NCBI GenBank assembly: GCA_023436075.1
Contig: JAEZKS010000207.1
Coordinates: 1 to 21,603, forward strand
Direction: 5' to 3'
DNA length: 21,603 nt
Source: Methanobacteriota archaeon
GTDB taxonomy: Archaea > Halobacteriota > Methanocellia > Methanocellales > Methanocellaceae
Numbering within the stretch: position 1 is the stretch's first letter; the number at the start of each line of letters is the position of its first letter. The translations under genes and the position numbers were made by a program. Below, one piece after another: positions 14,963 through 21,603 of this stretch. Under the pieces are notes generated by a model. It saw nothing but the letters and a program-made list of their open reading frames with translations. It searched no databases and was not told where the DNA came from.

Positions 14963-15511
14963 TCATATTGTTTTACGATATGCGAATAATGTAGATAACA
15001 CAACCATCAGCGTAATCGAAAAGACGGCCTGGCCGATGGTGAAGCCTCCGACGGCAGAGGAGCTTATATCTTTTCGATACTCGATGCCCAGCACGAGACA
15101 TTCGCTTTCGTTGAGGGTAGGCAGTTCCAAGTCCTTATCGATCAGTCTCGCCCAGAGGATCGTCTCGTTCTTCCTGCCGTCCTCGTAAACGACGTGGTCC
15201 AAGAAGACCATCTTTTCTGGGCTCTCTCTCCCTGGCAATAAGTAGACAAACATATAGTCATAGCTGCCCGGGAGCGCTTTTTCTTTGTAAAAACCACTCA
15301 GTCCGTATGTATCAATGAACTGCATGATTTCGCTGTTATTCCGCACCTCAGGGTATCCGCCAAAAAAGTTCACGTAGACGTCACCGATGACCGGGTGCGG
15401 AGCCGAAAGAAGCTGGGCATACGCCGGCGACGAAAAAAATCCCGCAGTAACGGCAGCCGAAACAGCGATAGCCAGGAAAAAAATAAAATTGCTAAACTTT
15501 TGCCCTCCCAT
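14963..15511 (-). CDS. exported, C-terminally anchored protein of unknown function
   Basis: This 182-residue protein has a signal peptide (hydrophobic residues about 7-30, likely cleaved after AYA near 32) and a C-terminal membrane helix (about 157-177) followed by YRKTI. It would therefore be fixed to the membrane with its middle domain outside. No known domain is recognised. GGAGG lies five bases before the ATG. It follows the transglutaminase-like gene by 13 bases in the same direction, so the two are probably co-transcribed and may act together at the cell surface. The region is AT-richer than the carAB genes. Confidence 0.78.
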   Translation of the reverse strand: MGGQKFSNFIFFLAIAVSAAVTAGFFSSPAYAQLLSAPHPVIGDVYVNFFGGYPEVRNNSEIMQFIDTYGLSGFYKEKALPGSYDYMFVYLLPGRESPEKMVFLDHVVYEDGRKNETILWARLIDKDLELPTLNESECLVLGIEYRKDISSSAVGGFTIGQAVFSITLMVVLSTLFAYRKTI

Positions 15512-15524
15512 CGTATCCTCCTGA

Positions 15525-16937
15525 TTAGTTGTATTCAGGTCTTTCTCCCAGATACCGTATTATCCCGAAATCCTCCCATGAATTCAGTAACTGGTCTCCG
15601 GATGGATCGGTCGTATCGATGTTATCGTTTGCATCGCTCATGTGCCACATTTTAACGGACGAGAATCCAGACTGGTTGTAGATATGCGAATTATCGAACT
15701 GCTTCCACGTCGGATCCGAATGGACCCATCTGGAGCCGTCCCACACTTCGGTTATCCCATGGCCAAAGGTATATCCCGTGCTGTTATCGAACGTCATGAC
15801 ATAATACCTCGTGGGCACGCCTAGTGCTCGCATGAACGATGTGTACATCGTTGCGAATTCGTCGCATACACCCTGATATTTACCATTCAGCATGTGGTTT
15901 TTAATATATAAATCCGCAGCGGTATACTGCTCCAGCGGCGACACGTCCGAGTAATTGAATATGTAATTGACGTATACGTTACCGATAAACGCGGTCATGT
16001 AAGGCGAGATCGTATTGTCGCAGGCCGTGGCCGCTTCCTGCAAAATCGTATAGCCATCGTTTAACGGGTGGTACAGATCGCTCGATTCCAGACTGTCCCC
16101 GCCATCAGGATCGGCCAGGTGGTTCGCATCGTTATTGTACTTCTCGATGCTGCTGACTGGCATTTCTATGGCGTCTGTGACCTCGTCGTTCGGATCAACC
16201 CGCACTTGGATGATGATCGGCTTGATGCCCACCGTACTCAGGCTTCCGATGACCTCGAACGGGATAGTCACCGTGGCAAACGTATAGGGCGCGAGGTTGC
16301 TATAGGTCGCATAATAGCCATATCCATCCTCAGGAGAGATGAATATCACTCTGCCGCTAGCAATCGCCGGGCCTGCATTGTAGATGGTGACCTCGTTATT
16401 AAACCATGTATCCTGTACCCAATACCAATTGTAACTGACGCTGTATATATAAACGGGTGATAGGGCCGCAGCACCCGCAGTACCGTCGGTTGATGATGTG
16501 TTGGCCGATGTTTCACTCACGTTTAATTTATTTATTATGGGCTGTCGCGTTACGGAAAATGTTGCATTTATCCGATTATTCGATACAAACTGGGAATTTT
16601 CCAGTCTGGATGTGCTGGTGATCACTTTTTGTGAGTCATCGTATATCACGAGCCCGGGATGGGATAGTTCCCAAGTCTTATCTGGCGCGACCATCTTTTC
16701 GTTCGAAAGCATCGCATATATGTATGTTGTCGCATTGGATTTTAATACCGTGCCATCGATCTCGCTGGGGTTGAACCACTGATCGAACGACGGTAAGGGA
16801 TTATCATTGGTCGTTTCTGCGGCAACGATGCCTGCGAATCCGCTATACAAACAGAGTGCTATCAGCACCATCAGCACCGTGCTGGCCATTTTAAAGGTTT
16901 TTTTACGCCACAACGTGTCCAGTATGCCTTTCATCAT
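15525..16937 (-). CDS. exported transglutaminase-like cysteine protein
   Basis: This 470-residue protein has a signal peptide or N-terminal anchor (hydrophobic residues about 17-40, ending VAA). A beta-rich middle region follows (about 60-280), with a CARDB-like stretch (EVTIYNAGPAIASGRVIFIS). A C-terminal transglutaminase-like core carries the expected triad: Cys358 in GVCDEFA, His393 in GHGITEVW and Asp408 in HSDPTW. Archaeal members may be proteases or cross-linking enzymes, and the substrate is unknown. The ATG at 16937 was chosen because a GGAGG lies ten bases upstream. A TTG at 16943 would be closer to it. An upstream extension to 16991 lacks a ribosome site. The protein is rich in Asn-X-Ser/Thr sites. 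It leads a two-gene operon and lies divergent from a winged-helix regulator. Confidence 0.85.
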   Translation of the reverse strand: MMKGILDTLWRKKTFKMASTVLMVLIALCLYSGFAGIVAAETTNDNPLPSFDQWFNPSEIDGTVLKSNATTYIYAMLSNEKMVAPDKTWELSHPGLVIYDDSQKVITSTSRLENSQFVSNNRINATFSVTRQPIINKLNVSETSANTSSTDGTAGAAALSPVYIYSVSYNWYWVQDTWFNNEVTIYNAGPAIASGRVIFISPEDGYGYYATYSNLAPYTFATVTIPFEVIGSLSTVGIKPIIIQVRVDPNDEVTDAIEMPVSSIEKYNNDANHLADPDGGDSLESSDLYHPLNDGYTILQEAATACDNTISPYMTAFIGNVYVNYIFNYSDVSPLEQYTAADLYIKNHMLNGKYQGVCDEFATMYTSFMRALGVPTRYYVMTFDNSTGYTFGHGITEVWDGSRWVHSDPTWKQFDNSHIYNQSGFSSVKMWHMSDANDNIDTTDPSGDQLLNSWEDFGIIRYLGERPEYN

Positions 16938-17260
16938 TCTCAAATCGCCTCCTGCATTTTGGCTGGCAAAGCAGGCAAAGTAGGTGGCCACCCAAGCGCT
17001 TACTTGAAAATATATTATTCATTTTTCTATAAATAGACAATATTGCAGGTTGTATGCAGGTACCAGTTATAGTTCTCTGCAGGCGCATGTAGCACTATGG
17101 GTGCGTTTTATAGCGCAGTTAGCTGATTTGCCCTTTTATTTGCTACGTTTTTAAAAAAGGCGATATTTAACACAAATTAATCGATTGTGACAGAACATTT
17201 ATATATGCGTGCGATTGATTTAATTCATAGGATACAAAAGCATCGATAAAAGGTGGGTGC
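16938..17260. other. divergent promoter region, transglutaminase operon and winged-helix gene
   Basis: This AT-rich 323-base region holds likely promoters on both strands. The GGAGG site for the minus-strand gene is at 16948-16952. A minus-strand TATA-like AATATATT lies at 17009-17016. A plus-strand TTTATATATG lies at 17198-17207, about 55 bases before the regulator start. No gene or RNA is seen inside it. Confidence 0.55.
17198..17207 (+). promoter_or_regulatory. TATA-like box of the winged-helix gene
   Basis: TTTATATATG is a good archaeal TATA match and would place the transcript start near 17230, about 30 bases before the ATG and ahead of the AGGTGGG ribosome site. Confidence 0.5.
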
Positions 17261-17608
17261 ATGGGCGGACTGAAGAATTCAGATCTCGAGATATTCGACG
17301 ATGAGCGTTCGCTGAGGAGTCGTGTGCGAAGAACGGTATTATTATACCTGTATAAGATATCTAAAGCGGGGAAAAAAGTTACTGCCTATGAAATTGCCCA
17401 AGGTACCGGCATTTGTTATCCTAACGTGCGGGGTGCCTTGTCAGGGCTTGCGGGGCGGTTCAGTCGGGTACTATCGCTGGCTTGCAGAGGCATGGTCATC
17501 GAAGAAAAGGCTTCTTCAGGCTCATCTGTATATTCGCTCACAGAAAAGGGACAATTTATTGCCAACCTGAAACTGAATGAAGGTAAGCTCCCTGAGATAG
17601 ATGTTTGA
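17261..17608 (+). CDS. winged helix-turn-helix transcription regulator
   Basis: This 115-residue protein is a compact DNA-binding protein. Helices begin with RSRVRRTVLLYLYKISKA (about 20-37). The recognition helix-turn-helix is in VTAYEIAQGTGICYPNVRGALSGL (about 40-63). The wing is formed by MVIEEKASSGSSVYSLTEKG (about 78-97). The pattern of MarR/ArsR-like archaeal single-domain regulators is clear, but no effector domain is present. AAAGGTGGG lies just before the ATG. It is divergent from the transglutaminase operon and shares an upstream region with it, so control of that operon and of itself is a reasonable guess. Confidence 0.8.
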   Translation: MGGLKNSDLEIFDDERSLRSRVRRTVLLYLYKISKAGKKVTAYEIAQGTGICYPNVRGALSGLAGRFSRVLSLACRGMVIEEKASSGSSVYSLTEKGQFIANLKLNEGKLPEIDV

Positions 17609-17940
17609 TCTCGATTATAGAATTCTTGGGATGTTATGAACATCCGTTCTGAATGCGATCAGCCTCACAGCGCATGGGACGTATGACAATTATCCGGCCA
17701 TTTTTCATCCTCTTACACCTGACCAAGGTCCGGTCATGGGCCAACTCTCGGCGAAAGTGTGTCCAGTATCGGGCGATCGGGTCTGGAAAAGCGTCAATTT
17801 GCCTGTGATTTGCATACACGTATGCGATCGGGCCTCGCACGTCTTCTCATCGAGGATATACCGTGAATGTTGGCGAATTGCATGAATAAGCATTAAAACC
17901 CCTGCATGGAATTTTCATATGAAGTATCGTTGTGGGCATC
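17609..17940. other. intergenic region without a recognised gene
   Basis: A perfect 7-bp hairpin, GGATGTT/AACATCC with a 3-base loop, lies at 17629-17645 and may end transcription of the winged-helix gene. Further on there is a short dyad, GCATAC-AC-GTATGC reading (17812-17825), and a direct repeat of GCGATCGGG (near 17773 and 17824). Two minus-strand frames in this stretch are Arg/His-rich and look like chance. Confidence 0.4.
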
Positions 17941-18123
17941 ATGTCGAAACTCGTCATTTATGCAGGAGCGCTCCTGCTCATCGTCATGGGCATTTTCATT
18001 ATCAGGTTCATAGTCCACGGGCTGATCCAGTTCGTCATGATAGCGGCCATCTTCGCGGCCGTCCTGCTGGCTATCTTCTGGCTCCTGACGAGAAAATCAG
18101 GCCGTCCTGCGGCGAGGCCGTAA
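17941..18123 (+). CDS. small two-helix membrane protein, unknown function
   Basis: This 60-residue protein consists almost wholly of two hydrophobic segments (about residues 3-22 and 25-48), then a basic tail (LTRKSGRPAARP) that should stay in the cytoplasm. The ATG at 17941 is preferred, and a GTG at 17932 would add three residues. Neither has a strong ribosome site. The strong hydrophobic pattern favours a real gene. No family is recognised. It converges on the SpoIIM gene at 18312, with an inverted repeat between them. Confidence 0.55.
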   Translation: MSKLVIYAGALLLIVMGIFIIRFIVHGLIQFVMIAAIFAAVLLAIFWLLTRKSGRPAARP

Positions 18124-18161
18124 TAAGCTATGAAAAGCAAGGCTGGACTCACGTGGTTATG

Positions 18162-18264
18162 ACACCAAGTCCACACAGTACACCAAGTACGCCAACCTCT
18201 TTTAGAAATGGCTGACGTGAGCCCCATTTTTATATAGACTTGGTGTACCGCGTGGACTTGGTGT
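18162..18264. repeat. intergenic inverted repeat built of CACCAAG units
   Basis: Two 27-base arms (18162-18188 and 18238-18264) are reverse complements at 25 of 27 positions, around a loop of about 49 bases. Each arm contains the unit ACACCAAGT twice. It lies between two convergent genes and has the same design as the elements at 7580-7706 and 19237-19330. A shared 3'-end or mobile-repeat role is plausible. Confidence 0.8.
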
Positions 18265-18311
18265 TGAACAGCTCTTGACTACCCGTAGTTATGCAAAGAC
18301 TATACGTCGTG

Positions 18312-18977
18312 TTAGTGCGCGAATATCAGGTACAGCAGCGTCCCTGTCACGAAGGTCTCCAGGAACGCGGCGACGAGCAGCAGTGGCACTATCCAGAAGG
18401 CGAAGATTAGTAATCCTTCCCTGATGTCCTTCCATAGATCGATTTTTTTCCCGACGTCCGGCATGGAGTCAGGTCTCCCCCTGAAGACATCAAGGATCGC
18501 CCGGCCGAGTGCCCGGAGCACGTCGTAGCCCAGCTTCAGCCCGGTAGCGGCAGAGATAAACACCACGGGCATCTCGATGACACCATGGGGCAACAGTCCG
18601 ACAAGTATGAACAACGGTCCTGTTCGGCCTATTGTCCATCCGATCACGCCTCCGAGGGCGACCCCGTTGGCGACAGTGAATACCATCGGCGCGATGCCGG
18701 CGGCCGGGCCGAGGACGACGGCCAGGAAGCACCTGATCACGTTGTTCTCGAAAATGCCGAACATCATCCCGAAGGCCGAGGTCTCCTTGAGAGGCCCGAC
18801 CTGATCTTTGAGATCGGAGATCGTCTGGTCCATGTAATTCGGATACATGAGGCTGACCCCGTAGCCGATCGCGGCGAAGGCGGTAAAAACTGTCACGATG
18901 ATCAGGAGGTACCAGCGCAGGTCATAAACGTAGTCCAGGAAATCCTTGAGTCCAGGTATCTTCTTGTTAAAAGTCAT
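18312..18977 (-). CDS. SpoIIM/DUF95 family membrane protein, paralog 1
   Basis: This 221-residue protein has about five membrane segments (near 22-44, 75-97, 98-118, 122-148 and 186-218) and the family signature LLPHGVIEMP (128-137) with conserved His, Gly and Glu, followed by GLKLGY. SpoIIM in Bacillus works in the peptidoglycan-remodelling complex of engulfment. Archaea lack that wall, so this protein must do something else in membranes, still unknown. It contains a longer, charged loop (about 160-186) than its paralog at 19471-20088. GGTGGGG lies upstream of the ATG. TATA-like sequence lies at 19048-19066, so it may be a separate transcript. Confidence 0.85.
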   Translation of the reverse strand: MTFNKKIPGLKDFLDYVYDLRWYLLIIVTVFTAFAAIGYGVSLMYPNYMDQTISDLKDQVGPLKETSAFGMMFGIFENNVIRCFLAVVLGPAAGIAPMVFTVANGVALGGVIGWTIGRTGPLFILVGLLPHGVIEMPVVFISAATGLKLGYDVLRALGRAILDVFRGRPDSMPDVGKKIDLWKDIREGLLIFAFWIVPLLLVAAFLETFVTGTLLYLIFAH

Positions 18978-19470
18978 CCTATCCCCACCGTTGAGGCCGG
19001 CACGTTTCAGGCCGGCATTATAACTATCACAATAAAAATAATAAATTGACTATTATATTTATATTGATGTGCCGCTTATATCGGCATATGAAACGCCTGG
19101 ATAAAAAACATAAGGGCACCAAGCCTCCTATAAGCGGATATCGTTACGAGGCCTGCCATACATGTACGCGCATGTGACCAGGCTGCAAGGCGCCGATCGT
19201 TTGTCCTTGTTCAGGTTATGTGTCGTACGATCTTCCCGCCAAGGCCGCCAAGGACAGAAGCACGCCAAGAATAATCAATAAAATGGCTCTACATATGCCT
19301 TTTTGTTTAAAAGCCTTGGCGCCCTTGGCGAGAGTTCCGTTCTACGGGCGCCTCAAACTAAGCCCGATATGGCAGCCCTGCCTGGGCAATTCACCTCTCG
19401 CTCTGTCATCGCTTATAAAACGCGCGTGCGACTGGCCCTCCTATTTAGCCGCCGGGACGCCCGGGAAGCT
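18978..19470. other. intergenic region between the two SpoIIM genes
   Basis: This 493-base region holds the AT-rich promoter area of SpoIIM paralog 1 (about 19020-19070). A 9-bp inverted pair, CCGCTTATA/TATAAGCGG, lies at 19072-19080 and 19129-19137. A longer inverted repeat lies at 19237-19330. I see no convincing gene. Confidence 0.5.
19237..19330. repeat. intergenic inverted repeat built of CGCCAAG units
   Basis: Two 17-base arms (19237-19253 and 19314-19330) are reverse complements at 16 of 17 positions, around about 60 bases. Each arm has two CGCCAAG-type units, and another CACGCCAAG lies just inside at 19261-19269. It lies downstream of SpoIIM paralog 2 and is the third member of the same repeat design in this window. 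Confidence 0.7.
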
Positions 19471-20088
19471 TTACCCGGTCAGATAATAGACGAGCGCCGT
19501 TGTCACGTAGCTCTCCACGAACGCGGCTACGAGCAGCATCGGCAGCACCATGGCCACGAACATTTTAGCGCTTTCGAGGATCTCCTTCGTCAGGCCTATA
19601 CGGCGGCCGAACAGCCTTACCAGGATACAGTAGCCCAAATACAGCCCGATGGCTGAGGAGAGCATCATGGCGGGGATCTCAATGATTCCGTGGGGCAGGA
19701 TGGCAGCCAGCGCTATCGGCAGACCTATCCGGCCTGCCGCCATCGTGCCGATCAGGCCGATCATGAGACCGTTATCGAACACGAGCAGGAGGGTGATAAA
19801 GCCCAGCGCGATGCCTAAAATTGCCATCAGCGCACAGATGAGCGCGTTGTGAAGGAACAGGCTGACCATGAGGCCGAACGAGTCCTTATCCTCGAAGCCA
19901 TCGAACTGCCCGGCGATCAGGTTCATGATCTGTTGCGCCTGGTCCGGCATAGTCAGCGCGAACGCGGAGCCGATCGCGAAGGAAAAAGCCATGAGCGCCG
20001 CTATGGCGAGGATAAAGTACCTTATCTTATGAAGGTAGGCCGCGAAGTCCCGCGGCCCGGGAACGATGTTCGGAATGTTTGGGGTCAT
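19471..20088 (-). CDS. SpoIIM/DUF95 family membrane protein, paralog 2
   Basis: This 205-residue membrane protein has about five hydrophobic segments and the signature ILPHGIIEIP (130-139), followed by GLYLGY. The C-terminal LPMLLVAAFVESYVT closely parallels LLLVAAFLETFVT of paralog 1, so the two are clearly homologous. Its start overlaps the stop of the DUF63 gene in an ATGA, which indicates translational coupling. The family function in archaea is unknown. The arrangement suggests it works with the DUF63 protein in the membrane. Confidence 0.87.
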   Translation of the reverse strand: MTPNIPNIVPGPRDFAAYLHKIRYFILAIAALMAFSFAIGSAFALTMPDQAQQIMNLIAGQFDGFEDKDSFGLMVSLFLHNALICALMAILGIALGFITLLLVFDNGLMIGLIGTMAAGRIGLPIALAAILPHGIIEIPAMMLSSAIGLYLGYCILVRLFGRRIGLTKEILESAKMFVAMVLPMLLVAAFVESYVTTALVYYLTG

Positions 20089-20927
20089 ACCTGTAGGAAC
20101 GTCAGCTCGAGCGTATTACGGATGCCCGGCCCAAAGCCCAGCACCAGCAGCACGAACTTGATCGCATAGTAAAGCTGCGGATCATCCTTGAAATACTTCT
20201 CTATCAGGTAGATGACCGGGATGAACACCGCCAGCTTGAGCGCATACATGACGGCAGCCGTGCCGGCGAAGTTGATGAAGAAGACCGGCACCACGTGCTT
20301 CTCCGCGAAGCCGCCGACGATGTCGATAGCCGTGAAAGTGGACGAAGCGTCGAACATGTGCGCCCCGAGGATCGCTACGTTCAGCTTGTTAGTCAGGAAG
20401 TCCCAGTGGAAGTGCCGGGCGATCAGATAGATCGCCCCGGTGAATGCCGAGGCCAGCAGCACGATGACGACTGGCGCCCACCATGCCGAGCTGAACTGCT
20501 TCGTGGTCAGGATAGCCAGCACGATCACGATGCCCGCTACGCCTGTCCAGAAGTACGGCTTCGCGTAGTCCTTGATCACTCCCTTGCGCTCCAGCGCGAT
20601 GCACGTCAGCAGCGCCGCCCCAGTGATGACGGCAGCCAGCACGTAGACCAGCGGCGTGATGAACAAATAGCTGACCGGCGGCTGCACCGCGCCCACGTCC
20701 TGGATGACACGCAGCGAAGCGCCGAACAGGATGAAAGGCGCCGTGGATATGACGAACCGCTCATCGAGCCTGATCTTGAGAATGTCCATGATCTTCAGGA
20801 TAACGAAGAGACTGATACCGAGGAGGATAGCGTAGGTGATCGTATTGACCGGATTGTAGCCCTCGCCGGAGCTCACGATCGGGTGTATGTAGTACTTGTC
20901 AATGAACTGGCCGATGTCGAAGTCCAA
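20085..20927 (-). CDS. DUF63 family archaeal membrane protein
   Basis: This 280-residue protein has about eight membrane segments. It shows DUF63 signatures: the opening FIDKYYIHPI (8-17), YNPVNTITYAIL (24-35), the GAHMFDASSTF motif in the middle and GFGPGIRNTLEL near the end. DUF63 is a mainly archaeal family of unknown function. The start is a TTG at 20927, because a GGGTGA site lies six bases upstream and the frame matches the family N-terminus. Its stop overlaps the SpoIIM paralog 2 start in an ATGA, so they form an operon. Conserved His and Asp in the HMFDASS motif hint at an enzyme or transporter site inside the membrane, but this is only inference. Confidence 0.88.
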   Translation of the reverse strand: MDFDIGQFIDKYYIHPIVSSGEGYNPVNTITYAILLGISLFVILKIMDILKIRLDERFVISTAPFILFGASLRVIQDVGAVQPPVSYLFITPLVYVLAAVITGAALLTCIALERKGVIKDYAKPYFWTGVAGIVIVLAILTTKQFSSAWWAPVVIVLLASAFTGAIYLIARHFHWDFLTNKLNVAILGAHMFDASSTFTAIDIVGGFAEKHVVPVFFINFAGTAAVMYALKLAVFIPVIYLIEKYFKDDPQLYYAIKFVLLVLGFGPGIRNTLELTFLQV

Positions 20928-20933
20928 GGTTTT

Positions 20934-20939
20934 TCACCC
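20934..20939 (-). promoter_or_regulatory. ribosome binding site fixing the DUF63 TTG start
   Basis: GGGTGA on the minus strand lies six bases before the TTG at 20927. It is the only good site here and supports the TTG start. Confidence 0.6.
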
Positions 20940-21058
20940 TGCCGTGTTATAACGAGCATTTCTGACATAAAGGTATCCCAGACCAATTCGAGGCGGTAGT
21001 CTTTTCCGTTCGACAAGGAAGTCTGCCCTGCAAGGGCGGAGAGAACCACATAATTTTA

Positions 21059-21088
21059 GTGAACTACCACGCCCTAAGGGGCTGTGGT
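21059..21088 (-). ncRNA. likely transposon right end / omega-RNA 3' hairpin
   Basis: Read on the minus strand, a CCAC-A-GCCC / GGGC-GTGG hairpin (21067-21087) with a CTTA loop contains the tnpB stop codon and is followed by TAGTTCAC. IS200/IS605 elements typically end this way. The tnpB 3' end and right end give the omega (re)RNA, which guides the nuclease with the flanking sequence. The predicted boundary is therefore near 21059, and the bases beyond it would act as guide. The full RNA would extend upstream into the tnpB coding region. Confidence 0.5.
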
Positions 21089-21603
21089 TTCCTGCTTCAT
21101 CCCCATTGCTTGCTCGACCGTCAGGTCAAGTAGAGGTAATGGCTCTACAGGCTCTTCGGCGTGTCCCATGCCTGCGATTAATATGTTATACGCCGTATTG
21201 AGGTCCCGGTCCCTTACAAGCCCACAATACGGACATTCGTGCACCCGCTCCTTCAACGTCTTAAGCACAGTTGCCCCGCAACAAGAACACTGCTGTGTCG
21301 TGCCTCTTGGCTCTACCCGTATCAACTGTCTACCGGCTCCTTCCGCCTTGTAGTCCGGATAGGACAGGAATCGAGCCCATCCAGCGTCGTGAATGCTCTT
21401 ACGCATCCCCTTATTGTCGTCTTTCTCTTTGAGATGCTTGGTGTTCAAGTCTTCGACCACGATGATATCGTAGTTATCGACGTAGAACCTCGATAGCTTA
21501 TGAGCGTGGTCACGACGCTGATTCTCCACCCGATCATGGGCCTTCGCCAGCTTCATCTTAGCCTTTTCCCTGTTGTGAGAGCCGTTCTTCTTCCGCGACA
21601 GGC
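21074..21603 (-). CDS. tnpB: IS200/IS605 family TnpB nuclease, 5' part outside window
   Basis: Only the C-terminal 175 or so residues are visible, because the frame is open to the window edge. The fragment carries the RuvC-II glutamate in IIVVEDLN, the FLSYPDYKAEGAGR stretch, the zinc ribbon (CSCC and CPYC pairs) and the RuvC-III DRDLNTAYNI aspartate. TnpB is an RNA-guided DNA endonuclease that helps keep IS200/IS605 elements in place. The RuvC-I aspartate and the N-terminus would lie to the right of the window. No tnpA is in view. The visible part is intact, with no frameshift. Confidence 0.92.
   Translation of the reverse strand, partial: LSRKKNGSHNREKAKMKLAKAHDRVENQRRDHAHKLSRFYVDNYDIIVVEDLNTKHLKEKDDNKGMRKSIHDAGWARFLSYPDYKAEGAGRQLIRVEPRGTTQQCSCCGATVLKTLKERVHECPYCGLVRDRDLNTAYNILIAGMGHAEEPVEPLPLLDLTVEQAMGMKQETTAP

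Noticed and set aside
16938..16991. 18-residue N-terminal extension of the transglutaminase-like protein
   Set aside because: The GGAGG site lies inside this extension, and starting at 16937 leaves a normal signal peptide near the N-terminus.
17634..17893. Two minus-strand frames of 62-68 codons
   Set aside because: They overlap each other in different frames, are Arg/His-rich and have no ribosome sites.

Overview
The window reads as a stretch of a euryarchaeal chromosome, most likely a methanogen of the Methanocellales/Methanomicrobia type. The archaeal signs are an archaeal-length aEF1B next to a small Zn-ribbon protein, DUF63 and SpoIIM/DUF95 membrane proteins, a tRNA gene without an encoded CCA, AT-rich TATA-like boxes about 25-45 bases before several starts, and Shine-Dalgarno sites of the GGAGG/GGTGA type. 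No methanogenesis gene lies inside the window, so the lineage is an inference.

Left part (1-7519). An AT-rich gene-free stretch carries a 12-bp tandem repeat and a three-hairpin repeat element. Next comes a minus-strand operon of a class II fructose-bisphosphate aldolase and a PfkA-family phosphofructokinase. The kinase active site (GGED, PKTIDND) predicts use of pyrophosphate. Across a 513-base intergenic region lie carA and carB on the plus strand, the two subunits of carbamoyl phosphate synthetase, followed by a small membrane protein.

Middle (7520-12780). A long inverted repeat separates the small membrane protein from a converging DUF4097-type surface protein. After about 800 bases with little convincing coding content come argG, the Zn-ribbon/aEF1B translation pair, tRNA-Ala(CGC) and a second copy of the three-hairpin element. 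A membrane-anchored protein of unknown function follows and shares a bidirectional terminator with hypD. CarAB and ArgG both feed arginine synthesis, and CarAB also feeds pyrimidine synthesis.

Right part (12780-21603). The minus-strand pair nadA-hypD makes two iron-sulfur proteins, for NAD synthesis and [NiFe]-hydrogenase maturation. Next is an exported transglutaminase-like protein with a partner surface protein, divergent from a winged-helix regulator. A small two-helix membrane protein follows, then two SpoIIM paralogs, the second translationally coupled to a DUF63 protein. The window ends inside an IS200/IS605-type tnpB, with its 3' end and likely right-end/omega-RNA hairpin visible.

The most unusual signals are non-coding. 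Two copies of a roughly 140-bp three-hairpin element each start about four bases after the 3' end of a gene. Three intergenic inverted repeats are built from related CRCSAAG units. The predicted PPi-dependent phosphofructokinase and the duplicated SpoIIM/DUF63 cluster are the best protein-level leads.
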